From NCBI RefSeq assembly GCF_000964085.1, contig NZ_JZRB01000010.1, positions 25,185 through 89,184 of the forward strand: DNA of 64,000 nucleotides, given 5' to 3'. This DNA comes from Luteibacter yeojuensis. Lineage in GTDB: Bacteria; Pseudomonadota; Gammaproteobacteria; Xanthomonadales; Rhodanobacteraceae. The position numbers and the translations under genes are program-made. Below, piece after piece: positions 44,351-53,386 of the stretch. Each line of letters begins with the position of its first letter. Position 1 is the first letter of the stretch. The notes under the pieces were generated by a model. The model was not told the origin of the DNA. It saw nothing but the letters and a program-made list of their open reading frames with translations, and made no database searches.

Positions 44351-47300
44351 TTATCGTTCGAGGCGGTAGTTCAAGCTCGCCCGGCTGAAGTCCGTTGCGT
44401 TTTGCGCCTCGAAGTTCCAGCGGTGGCTGAAGAGGTAGCGCAGGGTGATGACCTGGCCCGGGTCGAACAGGCCCACGCCGTAGCTGAGGTAGAGGCGCGG
44501 CGAGAGGTACTTGCCGACGGTGAACGCCGAGGTGCCGCCGAGGGCGTCGTTGTTGCTGACGCCGATATCGTCCACGCCGATCTTCGAGCCGACACTCTTG
44601 GCGAGCAGGTCGCCCGCGGCGGAACCGAGGGCCTGTGCCGCGGCGCCGACCATGTTGCCTTCGCCGCCCTTCACCTGCGACAGCGGTTTGCCGGTGACGA
44701 GGTAGGAGAGGGCATCGGATTGCTCCATCACCGGGTTGGAGAACACGGTGAGGATCGGGCGGCGTGCCGTGCCCGACACATACAGGCCAACCTTCTGGCC
44801 GTCATCGATGGTGGCGTTCGGGTTCAGGGTGCGCGCGGCGCGGATGTTCAGGCCCGGGTTGTCGATGGGCGTGGTGGCGAACAGCAACTGGCCCTGCTCG
44901 ATGCGCAGGTCCTGGCCGTAGGCCTTGTAGGTACCATCGACCGTCACCTGGCCCTGCCCGGTGGTAGCGCGGCCCGGGCGCTCGCGGACGTCGAGCTGGC
45001 CGGTGATGCGGCCGTCGATGCCGAAGCCGACGAGGTGCAGTTTCTGGCCCAGGTCGACACGGATATCGGCGCTGATGGGCGAGGCTTCCGCGGCGGCTTC
45101 CTGTGCCTTGTCGTCGACGACCACGACATCGGACGAGGCCTTGGTGGCACCGGCGCCGGGCAGGCGTTCGACGTTCACGTCGGCCATGTCGATGCCCAGC
45201 TTGCCGTTGACGTTCATGCCCTTGGCGTCCTGCACGATGGTGAGGTCGGGCGAGACGACGGCCTTGGCGGCGGGGATGTCGACGGCGGAGAACTTCGAAC
45301 CCTGGATGGCGAGACGCATCTGCGCGCCCGCGCCAAGCGCGGCGGTGCCCTTGATGCCGAGCGAGCCCTCGCCCGACTGGATGGTGCCATCCACCGCGTA
45401 ATTGGTGGCGTCGGTGGTGCTGACGCTGACACGGCCGTCGTGCAGCTTCAGGCCGGCGCTGGGCACCTCTGCGGCGAAGCCGCCCAGCAGCGCCTGCCCG
45501 GTGATGGCCGGCGCCGCCACCGTGCCGCCGAGGTTGAAGTTGGCATCGAGCCCGCCCTTCACGGCGGCGAGCTCGGTGGTGAACAGCTCGATGACCGAGA
45601 GGTTCTTCAGGTGCAGGGCCACGTTGCCGCCCAGGGCCTGCTGGGCGCCCGACACCGAGACATTGCCAGCCAGCGTGCCGCCATCGTTGAGCGTGGCGTT
45701 GACGGTGGCGCGCTGGTTATCCGGGGCGAGCTGCGCGTTGAGCGCCAGGTTGTCGTATACCAGCAGCGGCTGGTCGCTGCGGTCGGGGTAGACGATGGTG
45801 CCGTGGGGCGACGTGATGCTGGCCTGGCCCGACAACGCACCCGCGGCGGTTCGGCGGATGCTGCCGTCGCCTTCGATCATGCCGTCGGCGCGCATGGGCG
45901 TGCTGCCGGCTTCGGCGGCCGTCATCAGCAAGGCCAGCGGTACGCGGCGCAGGCGGTAGCTGGCATCGAGGTTGCCGCCCTTGTCCTGGTTGGCGGCCAC
46001 GCAGAGCAGGGGGTCGCCTGCTGTCAGGCACAGGTCGCTCATGCTCAGCGCGCCGGCGTTGTACGCGAGCTGGCTGGCGTTCTGCAGGCGGAAGCGCGGC
46101 AGGTTCTGGAAATCGATGTCGAGCGCGGAGAGCGTGCCGTTCCACGCGTCGTTCTTGTACGAGCCGGAGAGCTTCAGGTCGGCGGTGAGCGGGCGGCCCT
46201 TCGCGTCGATCGAAAGCTGGTGTTTCTCCTGCGTGCCGTCGGCGTTGACCGCGATGCGGTCGAACACCAGGCCACCGGTATTGGCGCCCGTGGCAACGAC
46301 GTCGACCTTGCCGCCGGGGCTGCTGACATCGGGCACATCGGCGTTGACGGTAAGCGCGTCGATCTTCTGGCCCGCGTACACGATGGCGCTGCCGCGCAGG
46401 TCGGCCTTCACCGCGAGCCGGGGCACGTTGCCTTTCGCGTTGATGGTGCCCTGCAAGCGGCCGCCGGCGTCGGGCAGCCAGTCGCCGAGCGAGGCGATGG
46501 CAAGCTTCAGCTGGGCGTCGTTGGCGGTGTCACCCTTCGCGTCGAGTGAGATATCGCTGCTGCCGGACGCGACGTCGAGCGTGCCGTTGACCACCGTGTG
46601 CGGTTTCAGCTCGAGCTTGCCGCTGCCACGCAGCGGCCGCTTGCGCAGCGTGCCGTCGAGCTTGCGCAGCTCGAGCGTGCCCAGCGGCTCGTCGTTGACG
46701 AGGCGGCCTTCGGTGGATAGATCGAGGTTCAGCGCGCCCGGCCACTCGGCCAGCAACTGGGCCGGATCGAACGCATCGCCCTTGACGTCGAGCTTCCAGG
46801 CGATACCCGGCTTAAGCGTCACGGTGCCGCTGGCGGCGAGGTCGCCATGCGGTTGCTTCAGTTCAAGCGTGCGGATGGCGATGGCATCGGGCTTGCCGTT
46901 CACGTCGAGGGTGAACTTGCCGATGCGGTCGGGTGGCCCGATATCCACATCGCCCTGCGCGTGGTAATCCTCCGCGCCGCCCTGGAACGTGAGCTTGCCG
47001 TCGCTCGCCAGCACCTGGCCCGCGACCTCCTGCGGCACCACCACGCCCTTCCATTGCAGGGAGAGATCAGCGGTGAGGGGCTGCGCGGCCACTTCCACGG
47101 TGCCCTTCGCGGTGAGCGAGCCCTTCACCTGCGGCGAACCCACCGTGAGTTCGTTGAGGGTGAGGCGCTTGTAGTCGTGGTCGAACGCGGCATCGATGGG
47201 GGCGAGGCGCACCTGGTAATCGTTGAGGCCCACGTCACCCGTGAGCTTGGCGCCGTAGCGATCGCCCGAGCCCTTCAATGCAAGGCTGAGCGCCTCCAGG

Positions 47301-48100
47301 CTGCCATCGCCCAGCAGCGGCTTTGGGTTGAAGCGCGGCGCATCGATGGCGGCGGTCCACGGGAAGTCGCCGCTCTGCGTGAGGTTGGCATCCACCTGCG
47401 CCACGAAGGGCAGGCGCAGCTTCACCAGCGTGTGGGCCTTCGCGCCGTCGCTGTGGGCTTCGAGGTCGCCTGCGTACTCGATGTCGCCCACCTTCCACTG
47501 GAAGCTGGCCTTGCCGTCGCCCATGTAGCCTTTGCCGACCGCGAGCTTACCGGCGAGATCGGCCTGGCCATCGGGCGCGCGCAGCGCGAGCTTGCTGAAG
47601 GCGATGCCCTTGTTGGTCCACGAGCCGGCGAGGTCGAGCGAGTTGGACTCGAACACCGGCTGGCCGGCCTGGCTCACCTTGACGTGGCCCACCCTGACAT
47701 GGTCGAGGATGATGTCGAGCGGCGGCTTCAGCGACAGCGGTTCGCTGGGCTCGTTCTTGTCCGGCTCGCTCGGCGGCAGCGCCACGTCCACGCCATCGAC
47801 GGTGAGCGTGTACACGTGCGCGGTCTTGTGCAGCAGCGCGCCGAACGAGAAATCGACGTGCGCCTTGGCGACGCGCACGTCCATGCCCTTGCCGTCGTTG
47901 TAACGGATGCCGGCAAGATCGAGCGGGCCAGCGAGGCGGCCCTCGGCCTGGGCCACGCTGAGCGCGTTGTTCGTGAAGCCCTTCGCCTGGCCCAGGGCGA
48001 AACGCAGGCCTGACGCGGTGCCCACGAGCCACCACACGCCCGCGGCAACGGCGACGAGGAGCACGCCGAGCGCGATACCGATGCGGATGACCCATTTCAT
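44351..48100 (-). CDS. tamB: Translocation and assembly module protein TamB
   Basis: 1249 residues. Inner-membrane-anchored periplasm-spanning protein (N-terminal helix VIRIGIALGVLLVAVAAGVWW) with a very long beta-strand-rich body and the C-terminal TamB domain (about 900-1249), including YLVTGKPLSQ and the terminal aromatic end LNYRLER. It partners TamA in outer-membrane protein insertion and lipid transport. The ATG at 48100 has AGGAG seven bases upstream; a GTG at 48115 overlapping the tamA stop lacks this spacing and is less likely. Confidence 0.93.
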   Translation of the reverse strand: MKWVIRIGIALGVLLVAVAAGVWWLVGTASGLRFALGQAKGFTNNALSVAQAEGRLAGPLDLAGIRYNDGKGMDVRVAKAHVDFSFGALLHKTAHVYTLTVDGVDVALPPSEPDKNEPSEPLSLKPPLDIILDHVRVGHVKVSQAGQPVFESNSLDLAGSWTNKGIAFSKLALRAPDGQADLAGKLAVGKGYMGDGKASFQWKVGDIEYAGDLEAHSDGAKAHTLVKLRLPFVAQVDANLTQSGDFPWTAAIDAPRFNPKPLLGDGSLEALSLALKGSGDRYGAKLTGDVGLNDYQVRLAPIDAAFDHDYKRLTLNELTVGSPQVKGSLTAKGTVEVAAQPLTADLSLQWKGVVVPQEVAGQVLASDGKLTFQGGAEDYHAQGDVDIGPPDRIGKFTLDVNGKPDAIAIRTLELKQPHGDLAASGTVTLKPGIAWKLDVKGDAFDPAQLLAEWPGALNLDLSTEGRLVNDEPLGTLELRKLDGTLRKRPLRGSGKLELKPHTVVNGTLDVASGSSDISLDAKGDTANDAQLKLAIASLGDWLPDAGGRLQGTINAKGNVPRLAVKADLRGSAIVYAGQKIDALTVNADVPDVSSPGGKVDVVATGANTGGLVFDRIAVNADGTQEKHQLSIDAKGRPLTADLKLSGSYKNDAWNGTLSALDIDFQNLPRFRLQNASQLAYNAGALSMSDLCLTAGDPLLCVAANQDKGGNLDASYRLRRVPLALLMTAAEAGSTPMRADGMIEGDGSIRRTAAGALSGQASITSPHGTIVYPDRSDQPLLVYDNLALNAQLAPDNQRATVNATLNDGGTLAGNVSVSGAQQALGGNVALHLKNLSVIELFTTELAAVKGGLDANFNLGGTVAAPAITGQALLGGFAAEVPSAGLKLHDGRVSVSTTDATNYAVDGTIQSGEGSLGIKGTAALGAGAQMRLAIQGSKFSAVDIPAAKAVVSPDLTIVQDAKGMNVNGKLGIDMADVNVERLPGAGATKASSDVVVVDDKAQEAAAEASPISADIRVDLGQKLHLVGFGIDGRITGQLDVRERPGRATTGQGQVTVDGTYKAYGQDLRIEQGQLLFATTPIDNPGLNIRAARTLNPNATIDDGQKVGLYVSGTARRPILTVFSNPVMEQSDALSYLVTGKPLSQVKGGEGNMVGAAAQALGSAAGDLLAKSVGSKIGVDDIGVSNNDALGGTSAFTVGKYLSPRLYLSYGVGLFDPGQVITLRYLFSHRWNFEAQNATDFSRASLNYRLER

Positions 48101-48111
48101 GCCGGTGCTCC

Positions 48112-49878
48112 TCACAGGTCGGGCCCGATGACCACATGCAGGTGGATGCCATGTTCGTTCTTGTCATGGACCGGTACGGCCACGTCGACGCGGATCATGC
48201 CGACGGGCGAGAGCCAGCGTACGCCAAGGCCAGCGCCCACGCGCGGGTTGTAGTCGGTACCGGTGAACGCGTTGCCGGCGTCGACGAACGCCGCCATGCC
48301 CCAGTTGCGGGTGAAGTAATGTTCCACCTCGGTGCTGCCCACGAGCAGGCTCTCGCCGCCGATGACGCGGTCGTAGGCGTTGCGTGGGCCGATGCTCTCG
48401 AAATCGTAGCCGCGGACGCTGCGGTCACCACCGGCGAAGAAGCGCAGCTGCGGGGGCAGGGCGCTGAAGTCGTCGGTCCAGGTCTTGCCCGCCGTGCCGC
48501 GCAGGATGAGGCGGTTGCGGCCCCAGAAGCTCTGGATCCACTTGGCGTCGCCCATCACCGTGGAGAACCGGGCATCGGAGAGCAACGTACCGATGGTGCT
48601 GCGCGCGGTGAGCGTGAGCGACCAGCCGCTGCGGACGAAGGTCGGGTTATCACCCTTCTTCTTGCTGATGGTGGCTTCGGGGTAGAGCAGGGTGCTGCGG
48701 CCGTGCTCCAGGCCGAGCGCGTTGTCGCCTTCGCCACCGCGCTTGCCGACGGTGAACGTGCCGGTGAGGGCGTTCATGCCGATGGTGCGGGTCCATCCGT
48801 GCCACAGGCGTGTTTCGTTGGCCACCAGCTGCAGCGTGCGCGATTTCGACGTCACCGTGTTGGCGTCGCGGTAGTTGGCGCCAAAGTTGAAGCTGCGCTG
48901 GTTGGGGCCAGGCATGGGGATCGAGTACAGCGTGGACAGCGTCTTCAGGCGCTGCGCCACCACCAGTTCGTTCTTCCACTTGTGGCCGCGATCGTTGATC
49001 CAGCGCTTTTCGATGCCGCCGCGCAGGCCAGGGCCGGTATCGGTGCCGAAGAACGGGCCGCCGGTGTAGATGGTGCGCTTGGCCGGCGCCAGCTCCACGT
49101 TGATGTCGACGGTGCCATTTTTCGCGTTGTCGGTGTCGGGGATGACGTTGACAACGGAGAAGTAATCCGCGCCGTTCAGCGCCTGCTGCAGCTGGAGCAA
49201 CTGGTCCTGCGCGAAGTAATCGCCGCTCTTGAAAGGCAGGTAGCGGTCGAGGAAGCCATCGCGGAACTGCGAGTTCTTGAAGTTGACGTGGCCGATGCGG
49301 TAACGATCGCCGGCCTCCCATGTCAGCTTCACCTTCGCCGTGTGTTCGGCGCGGTTCACTTCCACCTTGTGCGTGACCAGGCGCGCATCGAGGAAGCCCG
49401 TGGCCGTGAGCGCGCCGCCGACGGCATCGCGGGCGGCATCGTACTGCCCGTCGTTCATCGGCTTGTCCTTGAGGTTCTCCACGCCACGCAAGGCGCGACG
49501 GATGGCTGGCACCTTGGCAGCGGTATCGTCCATGCCGACATCCACGGCCGTGACCTTCACCGGGGTACCCGGCACCACGTGCAGCGTGACCTGCCAGTTG
49601 TTACCGACCTGTTTCAGGTCGCCCGTGGCCGTGGCCTCGTAGTAACCGTAGGGCCGCAGGGCAGCCTGCACCTGGTCGGGCGCATTGGCGTAGAGGCGGC
49701 GGATCTGCGCGTCGGTGACATCGCGCGCGGCGTACTGGCTGAGCTCGACGCCCGCCACCACGGCGTTCTTGAGGTTCTCGTCCACGCCGTCCACGTTCAG
49801 GACGACGCCGGCATGCGCCGCGGCGGGAAGGAGGAACCACGGCAGAAGCAGCAGTCCATGGCGTCTTGTGAGGCGCAT
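48112..49878 (-). CDS. tamA: Omp85-family outer-membrane protein TamA
   Basis: 588 residues. Signal peptide (LTRRHGLLLLPWFLLPAAAHA, about 3-23), three POTRA-type repeats (about 25-260; for example VVPGTPVKVTAVDVG), and a 16-strand barrel with the Omp85 motifs FFAGGDRSVRGYDFESIGP and VGAGLGVRWLSPVGMIRVD. It partners TamB, whose gene follows directly. An upstream promoter is not obvious in the 102-base gap to the glucan synthase gene. Confidence 0.94.
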   Translation of the reverse strand: MRLTRRHGLLLLPWFLLPAAAHAGVVLNVDGVDENLKNAVVAGVELSQYAARDVTDAQIRRLYANAPDQVQAALRPYGYYEATATGDLKQVGNNWQVTLHVVPGTPVKVTAVDVGMDDTAAKVPAIRRALRGVENLKDKPMNDGQYDAARDAVGGALTATGFLDARLVTHKVEVNRAEHTAKVKLTWEAGDRYRIGHVNFKNSQFRDGFLDRYLPFKSGDYFAQDQLLQLQQALNGADYFSVVNVIPDTDNAKNGTVDINVELAPAKRTIYTGGPFFGTDTGPGLRGGIEKRWINDRGHKWKNELVVAQRLKTLSTLYSIPMPGPNQRSFNFGANYRDANTVTSKSRTLQLVANETRLWHGWTRTIGMNALTGTFTVGKRGGEGDNALGLEHGRSTLLYPEATISKKKGDNPTFVRSGWSLTLTARSTIGTLLSDARFSTVMGDAKWIQSFWGRNRLILRGTAGKTWTDDFSALPPQLRFFAGGDRSVRGYDFESIGPRNAYDRVIGGESLLVGSTEVEHYFTRNWGMAAFVDAGNAFTGTDYNPRVGAGLGVRWLSPVGMIRVDVAVPVHDKNEHGIHLHVVIGPDL

Positions 49879-49980
49879 GAGCGTCCTTCCGGTCTACAGC
49901 GGGTAAGTTACCCCGCGGAGCCGTATAGGTCGAGCGAACGGAGTCTACAAACCTGAACAGAGCGGAGGTGGGCTCCGTTC

Positions 49981-52581
49981 TTAGCCCGCGTCATCCCCCG
50001 ACTGGTGCGCGATCCACGCACCCACCATGGCGGAAACATACGGAATCGACTGCGCGCCCAGGATGAACATCCACAGCGTGCTCTCGACGTACTGCGTGCC
50101 GTAGTGCGTGGCCATGCCGATGACGGCCAGCAGCAGGGCCAGCGCCATGAGCACCTCCTCGCGCACGGGCGAGAACGCGGCGAAGCTGCTGCCGCCCATG
50201 CGCCGGCTCTTGGCGGTGACCACGAAGGCGGTCTTCTCGCGCGTCAGGCCATGCAGGATGCCGCGCGCGATGGCATGCGACAGGCCCATGCTGGCCACCG
50301 ACGCCATGATGGTGTCGTACCAGCCGCACGGTACCCGCGCGCGGTAAAGCACCACGCCGAAAATGGCCTTGGCGAAGAAGAAACCGATGACGGGGATGAG
50401 GAACAGCTGCATGGGCAGGTTGAAGTAGTCGGGCGCGGCGATCATGCCGGCCGTCCACAACAGGCCCATCATGGTGAAAATGTAATGCAGCGCATCGGCG
50501 AACCAGCTGAACCAGCCGGTGAGGAAGTGGAAGCGCTGGCCGGCCGAGAGCGGGCCCCTGCGCGTCATCCAGTGCCAGCGGCCCTTCAGGATCTGCATGG
50601 CGCCGAACGCCCAGCGGTAGCGCTGGCTCTTGTACGCCTTGAAATCGGCAGGGGTGAGGCCCTTGCCCATCAGCTCGTCGACGTATACCAGCTCGTAGCC
50701 GGCATGCATGAGCCGCAGGCCCAGCTCGGCGTCCTCGCAGATCGTCCACTCCGACCAGCCGCCCGTGCCCTCGAGGGCCGAGCGGCGCACCATGGTCATG
50801 GTGCCGTGCTGGATGATGGCGTTGCGCTCGTTGCGGTGGTGCATGCCGATGCGGAAGAAGCCGTCGTATTCCCAGGCGGTCATGCGACGGAAGCGGTTCT
50901 TCTCGAAATCGCGGTGTGCCTGTGGGCACTGCACCACGGCCACCTTCGGGTCGTGGAAATAGCCCGTGAGCGTGGCCAGCCAGTCCTCGCGCACCACGTA
51001 GTCGGCATCGATGACGGCCACGACGTCGGCGCGCTCGTCGGTGGCGGTGAGGCCGAAGTTGAGCGCACCCGCCTTGTACCCCGGCCATGGCTCGAGGTGG
51101 AAGAAGCGGAACTTCGGGCCCAGCTTTTCGCAATATTCTTCGACCGGCTTCCACACCGCCGGATCCTTGGTGTTGTTGTCGAGCACCAGGACTTCGAAGT
51201 TCTCGTAATCGAGCGCGGCCAGCGAATCGAGCGTGATCTGCACCATTTCCGGCGGCTCGTTGTGGCACGCCAGGTGGATCGACACGAACGGCTGGCGCTC
51301 GACCGGGTCGGGCGGCAGCATGCCGGCGTGGCGCACCCACTTGCGCCGCCACAGCACCTCGGTGAACTCGAAGCCATTGATGAGCAGGATGCCAAGGATG
51401 GCCACCTGCGCGGGGAACAGCAGGATGAGCATGGCCCAGTCGAAGGGGCCGAGGTAGAAGTTGAACGGCAGCGTGGCCGACCAGACAATGAGGCCGCAGG
51501 CCAGCTGGATGAGCCCCATCATGAACAGCAGGCCGCCCAGCTTGAACCGGCGGAACGCGATGCCGAACCACAGCATGGGGCCCAGGGCCAGCAGGGAGGC
51601 GGCAAGCGCCTTCCAGGGCCACTTCACGTCCTCGGTGACGGGGCCATGGAACGGGAACTTGAGCTGGCGGTCGGCGTTGAACATGCCCCAGTACGCGCCC
51701 GTGCGGCCTTCGCCCAGGTTTTCCTTCCACGGCTGGTCGATGGCTTCGAGGACGTAATAGTCATCGATGCCCCTGGCCTTGGCCTGGTTGAAGAACGAGC
51801 GCAGGAAGATGGCCTCGTTCGAGACGCTGGGGTAGGCGGCCTTGAAGCGGTCGCCGTTGGAGGGCCAGCCGATCTCGCCGATGACCACGTGCTTGCCGGG
51901 GAACGCGCTGCGAAGGGCCTCGTAGCTGCCGATGGCGTCGCCCACGCCGGCACGCGCCGTGATGCCGTTCCAGTAGGGGAACAGGTGGACGGTGATGAAA
52001 TCGACGTGGTTGGCCAGCTCGGGGTTCTGGATCCACACGTGGAACGGCTCGGCCACCGAGACCGGCTGCCTGACGGCCGCGCGCACGCGGTCGAGGTAGG
52101 CCATGACCTGCTCGGGTTTCAGGTCGCCGCGGAAGAGCACCTCGTTACCCACGATGACGCGGGTGATGGTCTTTGGGAATCGGTGGGCCTGGGCGATGAG
52201 TGCGTCGATTTCCTTTTCGTTGTTTTCCAGGCGCGTATCGATCTGCGCGCCGGCCATGAGGTCGAGGCCCTCCTTGTCCGCCAGGCGTGCCACCTGCGGG
52301 TTTTCGAGCATCGAGTACGTGCGGATGCGCGGCGAGTATTTCTTGATCAGGCGCAGGTCGCTGTCGATCTCCGGGTCGGTGGAGACATCGCCCTTCATCG
52401 GGTTCTGGTAGCGCTGGTAGGCCGTGAAGGCGAAGCCCGGCACGGGGTCGTTCCAGTCGTCCGGGCCGTTGGGCAGGTTGGCGACGAGCCAGAGGCCGTA
52501 GTTCAGGCCTGCCACGACGATCGCGAGGATCACCGCGAGGAGGATGGGGTGGCTTCGGTCGGTCGTGCTGGCTGCGCTCAA
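49981..52581 (-). CDS. ndvB: NdvB-like beta-glucan synthase (GH17 + GT2)
   Basis: 866 residues. After one N-terminal membrane helix, a periplasmic GH17-like domain (about 45-300) retains both glutamates expected in the family (VGNEVLFRG and VVIGEIGWPS). Several membrane helices surround a GT2 synthase (about 430-660) with LDNNTKD, VIDADYV, ICEDAELGLR and QRYRWAFG. Length and domain order match Pseudomonas NdvB, which makes periplasmic cyclic beta-1,3-glucans tied to biofilm tolerance. Product linkage here is inferred. It appears to be a single-gene unit. Confidence 0.85.
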   Translation of the reverse strand: MSAASTTDRSHPILLAVILAIVVAGLNYGLWLVANLPNGPDDWNDPVPGFAFTAYQRYQNPMKGDVSTDPEIDSDLRLIKKYSPRIRTYSMLENPQVARLADKEGLDLMAGAQIDTRLENNEKEIDALIAQAHRFPKTITRVIVGNEVLFRGDLKPEQVMAYLDRVRAAVRQPVSVAEPFHVWIQNPELANHVDFITVHLFPYWNGITARAGVGDAIGSYEALRSAFPGKHVVIGEIGWPSNGDRFKAAYPSVSNEAIFLRSFFNQAKARGIDDYYVLEAIDQPWKENLGEGRTGAYWGMFNADRQLKFPFHGPVTEDVKWPWKALAASLLALGPMLWFGIAFRRFKLGGLLFMMGLIQLACGLIVWSATLPFNFYLGPFDWAMLILLFPAQVAILGILLINGFEFTEVLWRRKWVRHAGMLPPDPVERQPFVSIHLACHNEPPEMVQITLDSLAALDYENFEVLVLDNNTKDPAVWKPVEEYCEKLGPKFRFFHLEPWPGYKAGALNFGLTATDERADVVAVIDADYVVREDWLATLTGYFHDPKVAVVQCPQAHRDFEKNRFRRMTAWEYDGFFRIGMHHRNERNAIIQHGTMTMVRRSALEGTGGWSEWTICEDAELGLRLMHAGYELVYVDELMGKGLTPADFKAYKSQRYRWAFGAMQILKGRWHWMTRRGPLSAGQRFHFLTGWFSWFADALHYIFTMMGLLWTAGMIAAPDYFNLPMQLFLIPVIGFFFAKAIFGVVLYRARVPCGWYDTIMASVASMGLSHAIARGILHGLTREKTAFVVTAKSRRMGGSSFAAFSPVREEVLMALALLLAVIGMATHYGTQYVESTLWMFILGAQSIPYVSAMVGAWIAHQSGDDAG

Positions 52582-52718
52582 AACATTCCCCGGACCGACT
52601 GGCCCCCAAGTGGCTTCAATGAGGTAACCGGGGGAGCTTAACGAACGGTGCCGGATGGCTCAACGCCGGGCTGAACGGTTGGTCAGGCTGGCGACAGAGA
52701 AAAGCGGCGACGGGAGGC

Positions 52719-52767
52719 GGGAAGTGGGGGCGTAACCTCGCGCGTCGTGCTTGCGCCCCCACTTCCC
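52719..52767. other. 14-bp perfect inverted repeat between ndvB and dps
   Basis: GGGAAGTGGGGGCG and CGCCCCCACTTCCC pair perfectly across a 21-base loop. It starts 35 bases beyond the dps stop in the dps transcription direction, so it may terminate dps, though no T tract follows immediately. The remainder of the 220-base gap (52582-52801) shows no gene. Confidence 0.55.
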
Positions 52768-52801
52768 ATCTCCCATCCCCGCTTTCACGCGCGTGTAACG
52801 T

Positions 52802-53269
52802 TTAGGCGAGCAGCGAACGCAGCATCCACGCCGTCTTCTCGTGCTCCTTCAGCCGGCCGGTGACCATGTCCGCGCTGCCTTCGTCGCCGGCCTCGTCGGC
52901 CACCTTGATGACTTCACGCGAGGTGGCGGCAGCGATTTCGTGGCCTTCGACGAGCTGGGCCACCATGTTCTTCCATTCCGGCACGCCGGATTCTTCCTTG
53001 ATGGAGGTGAGCTTGCCGAACTGGCTGTACGAGCCCGGGGCGAACACATCGAGGATGCGGATGCGCTCGGCGATCTCGTCCGCGGCCGTCCACAGCTCGT
53101 TGTACTGCACCTCGAACATGTTATGCAGGCTGTTGAACTGCGGGCCCGTGATGTTCCAGTGGAAGCTGTGGGTCTTCAGGTAGAGCGAATAGGTATCTGC
53201 CAGCAGCTTCGAAAGCTGCTTGGCGACCGCTTCGCGGTCCTTCTTGGCAATGCCGATATCGATGGCCAT
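52802..53269 (-). CDS. dps: Dps ferritin-like DNA-protection protein
   Basis: 155 residues. Twelve-subunit iron-storing protein that detoxifies peroxide and protects DNA. The ferroxidase ligands are present: His37 (SFHWNITG), His49, Asp64 and Glu68 ([10 protein letters not shown]). The ATG has AAGGAG about 9 bases upstream; a much longer open frame upstream is antisense to hrpA and is ignored. A TTTCAC-N18-TAAAAT promoter and an OxyR-like palindrome lie upstream. Confidence 0.95.
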   Translation of the reverse strand: MAIDIGIAKKDREAVAKQLSKLLADTYSLYLKTHSFHWNITGPQFNSLHNMFEVQYNELWTAADEIAERIRILDVFAPGSYSQFGKLTSIKEESGVPEWKNMVAQLVEGHEIAAATSREVIKVADEAGDEGSADMVTGRLKEHEKTAWMLRSLLA

Positions 53270-53307
53270 GTGTCGACTCTCCTTGGGTTTTCTTGGGGTA
53301 TGGAGCG

Positions 53308-53337
53308 ATTTTACCGGCCGCCTGGGTGGCCGTGAAA
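53308..53337 (-). promoter_or_regulatory. Candidate dps promoter
   Basis: On the minus strand, TTTCAC (53337-53332) and TAAAAT (53313-53308) are spaced 18 bases apart, 39 bases before the dps ATG. The poor -35 would suit an activator-dependent promoter. Confidence 0.5.
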
Positions 53338-53353
53338 TGAAACGTTCCGATCC

Positions 53354-53378
53354 CAATGATAGGCACACGCTATCATTG
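53354..53378. promoter_or_regulatory. OxyR-like palindrome between dps and hrpA
   Basis: CAATGATAG-GCACACG-CTATCATTG is a perfect nine-base inverted repeat with a seven-base centre, containing ATAG-N7-CTAT, the OxyR half-site pattern. A second, degenerate half-site (ATGA/CGAT) would fall at 53337-53351, against the dps -35. It ends eight bases before the hrpA ATG. Confidence 0.55.
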
Positions 53379-53386
53379 TGGCTTGC

